Source: Pelotomaculum sp. UBA5255
GTDB taxonomy: Bacteria > Bacillota > Desulfotomaculia > Desulfotomaculales > Pelotomaculaceae
Length of the DNA: 10,708 nucleotides
Direction: 5' to 3'
Assembly (NCBI GenBank): GCA_002408725.1
Contig: DHTR01000067.1
Location: forward strand, 15,036 to 25,743
Part shown: positions 6,010-10,708 of the stretch, piece by piece
Layout: each line of letters starts with the position of its first letter
Position numbering within the stretch: position 1 is the first letter of the stretch
Notes under the pieces: generated by a model
Seen by the model: only the letters and a program-made list of their open reading frames with translations
What the model was told of the DNA's origin: nothing
Database searches by the model: none
Translations under genes and position numbers: made by a program

Positions 6010-8190
6010 ATGCTCACTTTAGGCGGTATGAAAAATAAGTTTACGGCCGTCCTGTCCCTGCTGGCAAGGCAGCGCAAGATACGGAGGGGCTGCGCGGCAA
6101 TTTTATTTCTGCTTCTCTTGACCCTGATCATCTCCGTAAACTTTTTTCCGGACAAAACAAACCTGCAGGTTGGACAAGTATCTCCTAAAACCTTTTATGC
6201 AGACAGAAGTATCTTATTTGAAGATAAATACAAGACCACCGAACAGCGCCGCCTTGCCGCCGAGAAGGTGGACAAAGTTTTCGCCAAGGACCCGCAGGTC
6301 AGCATCGGCGTCCAAAAAGATATTTCCGATGTGGCGGGAGCGGTGCGTGAAGTACAAAATGACAACAGCCTGGACCGTGCCGCCAAGGTGAATAAACTTG
6401 TTGAGATCCTTCCCTTTACCTTGCCGGGCGCGGATATTGAGAAGCTGGCCGAGTCTTCCCCAAGTTACACGCAGCAGGTGGAAAACTCCTTGAAAGGCAT
6501 GATTGCCGTGACCATGGAGGAGGGCGAAGGGATTACCCAGGACAAGCTGGCAGAGGCCAGGAAAACCATTACCGGCCAGGTTTCCAGAATGAGTCTGCCC
6601 CAACATTACGAGGGTTTTTCCGTCGGCATGATTGACCTCTACCTGCGTCCGAATGCCTTTATTGACTACGAAAAAACAAAGCAAAAACAGGATGAGGCCA
6701 TGGCGCTCGTTTCGCCAACCATGATTTCCGTCAAGGAAAGTGAAAAGATTATCGGGGTGGGTGAAATTGTAACCGAGGAACACATGGCCAAACTTCAGGC
6801 CCTGGGCCTCACCCGGACCAAACTACCCTGGACCTCTGTTATGGGTATTTTTCTGCTGGTGGCCTTGCTGACGGTGCTGGTTCTCTTTTATCTTTTCCAG
6901 CAAAATCGGGAGATTTATGACCAACCTGGGCACATTTACCTGCTGGGGATAATCGTGCTGGCTGTTTTAGCGGTAGGTAAGGCTATCATTGCCATCAATG
7001 TCAACCAGTGGCCGGAATTCGGCGCCCAGTTCGGGTACATGGTGCCGCTTGCCGCAGCCGGGATGTTGATTGCTATTCTTTTGGATTCCCGGTTGGCGGT
7101 GCTGGTGGTGGCCATAATGAGCTTTATGCTGGCCATAATGACCGACAACCAACTTCGCTTCGGATTGGTGGGCCTGATCGGTGGAATTGCCGGAGTTTAC
7201 AGCGTATCCAAACTCAGCCAGCGCGGCGATCTCGTCCGGGCCGGGTTTTACACCAGCGGCGCCAATGTCGTGGCAATTTTTGTTGTAGGGCTGGTTACAG
7301 GAACCCCACTTGGACTGCTGATCTCTACGAGCCTGGCCCTGGGTATTACCAGCGGGATCCTGTCTTCCATCCTGACTAACGGCTCGCTGCCTTTCTTTGA
7401 GCATACTTTCCAGATTACCTCTCCCGTAAGACTCCTGGAGCTTTCCCACCCCAATAATATCTTATTGAAAAAGCTTCTTACCGAAGCTCCCGGGACATAT
7501 CACCACAGCATTATTGTGGGCAACCTGGCCGAATCGGCTGCGGATGCGCTGGGAGGCGAGTCTTTGCTGGTCAGGGTGGGGGCATACTACCACGATATCG
7601 GCAAGATCAAAAGGCCGTATTTTTTTATTGAAAATCAAATGGCCTGTGACAATCCCCACGATAAAATTGCCCCCTCCCTGAGCACGCTGATTCTAACCTC
7701 GCACGTTAAGGACGGGGTGGAATTGGCCAGGGAGCACAAGCTGCCGCAGGGCATCATTGACATTATTGAACAGCACCACGGCAGCAGCATGGTCAGTTAT
7801 TTTTACCACAAGGCCCTGGAAAGCGAACGGGCGGAGACCGTGACCGAGGAAGAGTTCAGGTATGAAGGTCCCAAGCCCCGGACCAAAGAAGCGGCCCTGG
7901 TCTTGCTGGCCGATTCGGTGGAGGCTGCGGTCCGGTCTCTTCAAAACCGTACGCCGGGCCGGGTGGAAGGGCTGGTGCGAAAAATTATCAAAGACAAATT
8001 AAATGACGGTCAGCTTGACGAGTGTGATCTTACCTTAAAGGACCTTGATGTAATCGCTGTTGCTTTTGTCAGGGTGTTATCTGGGATATTCCACTCACGG
8101 ATTGAGTACCCCGATCTGGCTCAAGAAATCGAAAGGAGAAAAAAGCATGTCGGTTCTCGTAAGCAACTTGCAGGAAGAAGTGGCGGTTGA
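6010..8190 (+). CDS. pgpH: 7TM-HD cyclic-di-AMP phosphodiesterase (PgpH/YqfF)
   Basis: This protein of 726 residues has the full PgpH layout. Numbering below counts from the GTG at 6001. A first membrane helix lies at about 32-48; an extracellular 7TMR-HDED domain spans about 50-275 (VGQVSPKTFYADRSI). Seven membrane helices lie within about 277-460, and a cytoplasmic HD domain runs from about 480 to 700. HD-domain residues visible include GTYHHSIIVGNLAESAA (498-514) and YYHDIGKIKRPYFFIENQ with the His531-Asp532 pair, then later histidines (His568 in TSHV, His592-593) expected to hold metal. Characterised PgpH enzymes hydrolyse c-di-AMP to pApA, controlling osmolyte and cell-wall homeostasis. 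I chose the ATG at 6010 because GGGGTGA (5998-6004) lies at suitable distance; a GTG start at 6001 would add three residues. The 3' end overlaps ybeY by 44 bases. Confidence 0.95.
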   Translation: MLTLGGMKNKFTAVLSLLARQRKIRRGCAAILFLLLLTLIISVNFFPDKTNLQVGQVSPKTFYADRSILFEDKYKTTEQRRLAAEKVDKVFAKDPQVSIGVQKDISDVAGAVREVQNDNSLDRAAKVNKLVEILPFTLPGADIEKLAESSPSYTQQVENSLKGMIAVTMEEGEGITQDKLAEARKTITGQVSRMSLPQHYEGFSVGMIDLYLRPNAFIDYEKTKQKQDEAMALVSPTMISVKESEKIIGVGEIVTEEHMAKLQALGLTRTKLPWTSVMGIFLLVALLTVLVLFYLFQQNREIYDQPGHIYLLGIIVLAVLAVGKAIIAINVNQWPEFGAQFGYMVPLAAAGMLIAILLDSRLAVLVVAIMSFMLAIMTDNQLRFGLVGLIGGIAGVYSVSKLSQRGDLVRAGFYTSGANVVAIFVVGLVTGTPLGLLISTSLALGITSGILSSILTNGSLPFFEHTFQITSPVRLLELSHPNNILLKKLLTEAPGTYHHSIIVGNLAESAADALGGESLLVRVGAYYHDIGKIKRPYFFIENQMACDNPHDKIAPSLSTLILTSHVKDGVELAREHKLPQGIIDIIEQHHGSSMVSYFYHKALESERAETVTEEEFRYEGPKPRTKEAALVLLADSVEAAVRSLQNRTPGRVEGLVRKIIKDKLNDGQLDECDLTLKDLDVIAVAFVRVLSGIFHSRIEYPDLAQEIERRKKHVGSRKQLAGRSGG

Positions 8191-8605
8191 TGACAGCCTG
8201 GTTGATTTCCTGACCCTGGCCGTACAGGCCGTTTTAAAGGACGAAGGCTACGGGGAAGAGGCCGAAGTGAGCCTGGTGTTTGTGGACGACGCCCGTATTC
8301 AAGGGTTGAATGAGCAATACCGTGGTATGGACAGCCCGACCGATGTGCTTTCCTTTGCGATGCTGGAAGGGGAGTCTGTTCCGGGAGAGGAAGAGGAAGT
8401 CATTCTGGGGGATGTTGTGATCTCGCTGCAGACGGCCGGGCGTCAGGCTCGGGAGTTCGGCCACAGCTTTCGCCGGGAGGCCGCTTATTTAACCGTACAC
8501 GGCGTTTTACACCTGCTGGGTTATGACCACCAGGGGGAGGAAGATCGCCAAAGCATGCGCCAAAAGGAAGAAGAGATTCTAACTCACTTAAGCCTTCCCA
8601 GATAA
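8147..8605 (+). CDS. ybeY: rRNA maturation RNase YbeY
   Basis: This 152-residue protein is YbeY, a zinc-dependent endoribonuclease needed for 16S rRNA 3'-end maturation and ribosome quality control. The metal motif HGVLHLLGYDH (118-128) gives zinc ligands His118, His122 and His128 in the H-x3-H-x5-H pattern. The upstream signature NEQYRGMDSPTDVLSFAM (55-72) and the GDVVIS strand (88-93) are also family features. The usual length is about 150-160. The start ATG at 8147 has AAAGGAG (8132-8138) 8 bases upstream. The frame stays open upstream, but the extra residues are encoded within pgpH and do not belong to the family. The first 44 bases are shared with the end of pgpH, so the two genes are probably translationally coupled. 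Known partners of YbeY include Era, encoded three genes downstream. Confidence 0.96.
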   Translation: MSVLVSNLQEEVAVDDSLVDFLTLAVQAVLKDEGYGEEAEVSLVFVDDARIQGLNEQYRGMDSPTDVLSFAMLEGESVPGEEEEVILGDVVISLQTAGRQAREFGHSFRREAAYLTVHGVLHLLGYDHQGEEDRQSMRQKEEEILTHLSLPR

Positions 8606-8696
8606 TAATTCACCCATCGTCTTTAATTTAAATGGTTTAGGTTTCTAAATATGGTAGGTTGAAAGCGCGTAAAGACAAACAGGTAGGTGGCGTACC
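8606..8696 (+). other. 91-base gap between ybeY and the kinase-PAP2 gene
   Basis: This AT-rich gap holds a 7-base inverted repeat, GTCTTTA (8619-8625) and TAAAGAC (8670-8676), and inside it a small hairpin TTTAG-GTTT-CTAAA (8636-8649). No T run follows and no good promoter is visible. The ribosome-binding site AGGTAGGTGG (8681-8690) lies six bases before the GTG start of the next gene. The inverted repeats may be chance. Confidence 0.35.
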
Positions 8697-9398
8697 GTGG
8701 GACTGGGTAAAATTTTAAACAGTTTTCATTACGCCGTGGCCGGGATCGTTTATGCACTAAAAACGCAGCGCAACATGCGCATCCATTTTACGGCCGCACT
8801 GGTGGTGCTGGGAGCGGGGCTTTATTTCCGAATCAGTTCCAGGGACCTTGTGCTACTATTTTTTACCATTACCCTGGTGATCATGGCGGAAATGTTTAAT
8901 ACCGCTGTTGAAAAGGCGGTTGATCTTTTTGTCCAGGAATATCATCACTTGGCAGAGGTTTCCAAGAATATAGCTGCGGGGGCCGTGCTAATCACTGCTC
9001 TAAACGCGCTTGTCGTGGCCTATGTCATCTTTTATCCCTGTCTGGAAGGCATTTCATCGAACGCTGGTACAGGGGGCAAACAAGCCCCTCTTTTTGTGAC
9101 ACTTGTGGCTTTTCTGCTGGTGGTTTTGCTGACCATTGCAGGAAAGGCTTGGAGCGCCAGGGAAACCGGCGCAGGAGGAGGGTTGCCCAGCGGACATACG
9201 GCCCTGGCCTTCGCGGGAGGTACGGCGCTTACCCTGCTTACAGGGAATTTGCTGGTCACCACCGTTGCCTTATTAATGGCGATCTTGGTGGCCCACGGGA
9301 GGCTGGAGTCAGGATCGCATACGCTCATTGAGATTATTGCCGGGGCGCTGCTGGGAATCCTCGTTACTGTAGTGGTTTTCAAACTGGCAGGGTGGTGA
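8697..9398 (+). CDS. fused undecaprenol/diacylglycerol kinase and PAP2 phosphatase
   Basis: This 233-residue protein joins two membrane modules. Residues 1-115 are a DgkA-type kinase with three helices: a surface segment with TQRNMRIHFTAALVV (23-37), the core EMFNTAVEKAVDL (65-77) and SKNIAAGAVLI (89-99). In Gram-positives this family phosphorylates undecaprenol to undecaprenyl phosphate. Residues about 130-233 are a PAP2 phosphatase-like module with PSGHTALAF (164-172) and GRLESGSHTLIEI (201-213), the latter matching the SR-x5-H-x3-D motif except that Ser is Gly and Asp is Glu. The first PAP2 motif (K-x6-RP) is not recognisable. B. subtilis DgkA is only the kinase part (about 120 residues). 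The start is GTG with a strong AGGTAGGTGG site. The kinase positions equivalent by eye to E. coli Glu28 and Asp95 read Gln24 and Asn91. Both activities are inferred, not certain. Confidence 0.85.
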   Translation: MGLGKILNSFHYAVAGIVYALKTQRNMRIHFTAALVVLGAGLYFRISSRDLVLLFFTITLVIMAEMFNTAVEKAVDLFVQEYHHLAEVSKNIAAGAVLITALNALVVAYVIFYPCLEGISSNAGTGGKQAPLFVTLVAFLLVVLLTIAGKAWSARETGAGGGLPSGHTALAFAGGTALTLLTGNLLVTTVALLMAILVAHGRLESGSHTLIEIIAGALLGILVTVVVFKLAGW

Positions 9399-9579
9399 AC
9401 TGGGGTTTTGGGCGGCAAAATTCAGGGCGGGAAGGGATCGGAAACTATTTAAAACTCAAGAAGAAAAGGGGAATAAGTCTGGACTGTAGGCGGAAAGATG
9501 ATCTGGAAAGGAGCGTTCAGCGGCCTGTTGTGATCTTGAAAAATATTAGCTTAACGTCGGTTCTGGAAAGGGAGCAATG
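9399..9579 (+). other. 181-base gap between the kinase-PAP2 gene and cdd, with a doubtful small frame
   Basis: The gap contains a near-repeat of a ribosome-binding sequence: CTGGAAAGGAGC (9503-9514) and CTGGAAAGGGAGC (9563-9575), the second serving cdd. A frame of 62 codons (9392-9580, GTG start, TGA stop) spans the whole gap, overlapping the stop of the previous gene and the cdd start. Its product is hydrophilic and unlike anything I know, and no good ribosome-binding site precedes it, so I do not call it a gene. No convincing promoter or terminator is seen. Confidence 0.4.
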
Positions 9580-10005
9580 ATGGATTTTCCGGTTGAAAAG
9601 CTGATCAATGCCGCAACGGCCGCAAGGGAAAGGGCTTACGCGCCGTATTCAAATTACAAAGTGGGCGCTGCTATCCTGACCAGGCAAGGCCGTTATTATA
9701 CGGGATGCAATATTGAAAACGCGTCCTATAGCCTGACCTGCTGCGCTGAACGGGTAGCCCTCTTCAAGGCCATATCCGGCGGCGACCTTGATTTTGAGGC
9801 CATCGCTATAACGGCCGGCGCCGTTGACTACTGTGTGCCTTGTGGCGCCTGTCGCCAGGCTCTGGCCGAGTTTGGAACAAAGCTGAAAGTCTACATGGTC
9901 AACGGGCAGGGGGATTACCTTGTTCAGACGCTGGATAAGCTTTTGCCTTGCGCTTTTGACCAGGGGAAACTGCTTGCGAAAATAATTAAGCCGGTTAACC
10001 GGTAG
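9580..10005 (+). CDS. cdd: cytidine deaminase
   Basis: This 141-residue protein is a small tetrameric-type cytidine deaminase, converting cytidine and deoxycytidine to uridine and deoxyuridine in pyrimidine salvage. It shows YAPYSNYKVGAAI (20-32) and GCNIENASYSLTCCAERVAL (42-61) with the catalytic Glu57, and VPCGACRQALAEF (86-98). Zinc ligands are Cys55, Cys88 and Cys91, the three-cysteine set of the B. subtilis enzyme (136 residues). Cys54 beside Cys55 is an extra cysteine not needed by the family. Two adjacent ATG codons (9577 and 9580) could start the gene. I prefer 9580, because AAAGGGAG (9567-9574) is then five bases away rather than two. The position between dgkA and era is as in B. subtilis. 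No defect is visible. Confidence 0.95.
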   Translation: MDFPVEKLINAATAARERAYAPYSNYKVGAAILTRQGRYYTGCNIENASYSLTCCAERVALFKAISGGDLDFEAIAITAGAVDYCVPCGACRQALAEFGTKLKVYMVNGQGDYLVQTLDKLLPCAFDQGKLLAKIIKPVNR

Positions 10006-10035
10006 CCCCGGGTTTTGTTTAGCATTGATTTTGGG

Positions 10036-10068
10036 CTGGATCCGACAAGATCCAGATTATTTTGTTTG
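10036..10068 (+). terminator. possible terminator after cdd
   Basis: CTGGATC (10036-10042) and GATCCAG (10049-10055) form a perfect seven-pair stem with the six-base loop CGACAA, followed by ATTATTTTGTTT. The T-rich tract is interrupted, so termination may be partial; the palindrome could also be a protein site. It lies 30 bases after the cdd stop. The rest of the 10006-10125 gap shows no convincing promoter for era. Confidence 0.5.
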
Positions 10069-10111
10069 AATTCTGAAAATATAGGTAATTGCAGTAGCTC
10101 TAAAGGCTAAT

Positions 10112-10128
10112 AAAGGGTGGTTTTTTTG
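10112..10128 (+). promoter_or_regulatory. ribosome-binding site with seven-T spacer before the era TTG start
   Basis: AAAGGGTGG (10112-10120) is followed by seven T (10121-10127), the last two belonging to the TTG start codon. There is no ATG or GTG nearby in the era frame before the conserved GTPase region except GTG at codons 16 and 21, which lie inside the P-loop strand, so this TTG is the likely start. Confidence 0.65.
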
Positions 10129-10708
10129 GCAAAAGAAAGTAATTCCTTCAAGTCCGGGTTCACTGCGCTTGTGGGCAGGACCAATGTGGGCAAATCAACC
10201 CTTCTAAACAAACTGATGGGAAGGAAAATGGCTATTATCTCGGCCAAACCTCAGACCACAAGAAATAAGATCCTCTGTGTTCTCACCCGGGAGGATAGTC
10301 AGGTTATTTTCCTGGATACCCCCGGTATCCACAAGCCAAAGCATAAACTAGGAGAGCACCTTGTTCAGGTAGCCCTGAAAACATTAAACGAGGTTGATGT
10401 AATTCTTTTCCTGGTGGAAGCACACCAGCCGCCGGGGCCCGGTGACCGTTTTGTCATGGACCGCTTTAAAGGCCTTAAAACACCGGTCATTCTGGTTATA
10501 AATAAGATTGACCTGGTCCCGAGGGAGGATCTTCTGCCCCTGATTGAACAGTACAGCAAGCTTTACAACTTTATGGAAATAGTGCCTGTTTCCGCACGCA
10601 CCGGGGAAAATCTGCCCCGCTTGCTTGAGATCATTACAAAAAACCTGGTGAAAGGGCCAAAATACTATCCCGATGAGATGATCACTGACAGGCCGGAGGT
10701 CTTTATCA
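10126..10708 (+). CDS. era: GTPase Era, N-terminal part
   Basis: The first 194 codons are present and the frame is open at the window end; the full family length is about 300 residues. Era is an essential GTPase that binds the 3' end of 16S rRNA and aids 30S subunit assembly. GTPase motifs: G1 GRTNVGKST (17-25), G2 KPQTTRNKI (41-49), G3 DTPGIHKPKHKLG (64-76), G4 NKID (126-129) and G5 SAR (156-158). The stretch YYPDEMITDRPEVFI (180-194) marks the start of the linker to the KH domain and separates Era from other GTPases such as Der. The usual Pro after GR in G1 is Thr19 here, a mild oddity that keeps GxxxxGKS intact. The C-terminal KH domain lies outside the window. The gene follows cdd as in B. 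subtilis. Confidence 0.96.
   Translation, partial: MAKESNSFKSGFTALVGRTNVGKSTLLNKLMGRKMAIISAKPQTTRNKILCVLTREDSQVIFLDTPGIHKPKHKLGEHLVQVALKTLNEVDVILFLVEAHQPPGPGDRFVMDRFKGLKTPVILVINKIDLVPREDLLPLIEQYSKLYNFMEIVPVSARTGENLPRLLEIITKNLVKGPKYYPDEMITDRPEVFI

Noticed and set aside
6214..7449. Minus-strand frames of 160-189 codons and a + strand frame of 123 codons inside pgpH
   Set aside because: PgpH is continuous and shows family motifs across the whole region; the other frames have no recognisable protein and no start signals.
8060..8146. Upstream extension of ybeY
   Set aside because: The extra 29 residues are encoded within the conserved HD region of pgpH, and AAAGGAG points to 8147.
9032..9418. 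Minus-strand frame of 128 codons opposite the PAP2 module
   Set aside because: It is a shadow rich in Pro, Ser and Thr with no ribosome-binding site; the + strand shows PAP2 motifs.
1..10708. CRISPR array, insertion sequence, tRNA/rRNA gene, phage or defence genes
   Set aside because: I read both strands for spaced direct repeats, terminal inverted repeats, transposase motifs and cloverleaf patterns and saw none; the whole window is explained by conserved core genes.

Overview
The window is a chromosomal stretch of an endospore-forming Firmicute. Codon use and base composition (moderately GC-rich, strong purine-rich Shine-Dalgarno sites, several GTG and TTG starts) suggest the Peptococcaceae/Desulfotomaculum-Pelotomaculum type of Clostridia. 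That placement is inferred from protein style and gene order, not from a marker search. Every gene I can support lies on the + strand. The order is close to the Bacillus subtilis yqeV (mtaB) to era block as I remember it: mtaB, (hinT), rpsU, nfeD, floA, unknown, yqfC, yqfD, phoH, yqfF/pgpH, ybeY, dgkA, cdd, era. The yqfC and yqfD genes point to a spore former.

Layout. Bases 1-325 hold the 3' end of mtaB (tRNA methylthiotransferase). A HIT-family hydrolase gene follows (423-767). A strong sigma-A-type promoter (818-847) drives rpsU (ribosomal protein S21), which ends at a clear Rho-independent terminator (1136-1166). Only 18 bases later starts the membrane pair nfeD-floA (1185-2713). Next comes an unrecognised membrane-anchored protein (2759-3280), then the sporulation genes yqfC and yqfD (3382-4982), phoH (5024-5998), yqfF/pgpH (about 6010-8190) and ybeY (8147-8605, overlapping pgpH by 44 bases). 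A fused undecaprenol/diacylglycerol kinase-PAP2 phosphatase gene (8697-9398), cdd (9580-10005) and the first 194 codons of era (10126 to the window end) complete it.

How the genes fit together. Three themes mix here. rpsU, phoH, ybeY and era concern the small ribosomal subunit and RNA maturation. nfeD-floA, pgpH (cyclic-di-AMP breakdown) and the kinase-PAP2 fusion act in or at the membrane. yqfC-yqfD are sporulation genes. The grouping is conserved and old, so most of the window is ordinary core genome. I do not see a new defence, mobile or biosynthetic system.

The points most worth a second look are: the unknown protein that sits where B. subtilis has yqfB; the kinase-phosphatase fusion with altered catalytic positions; a recurring seven-T run between ribosome-binding site and start codon in three genes; and the terminator that leaves no room for a separate promoter before nfeD. 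The B. subtilis neighbours yqeY and yqfB are absent here. Gaps shorter than 300 bases are the only non-coding stretches; the notable ones (326-422, 768-933, 3664-3734, 8606-8696, 9399-9579, 10006-10125) are described as features or findings.
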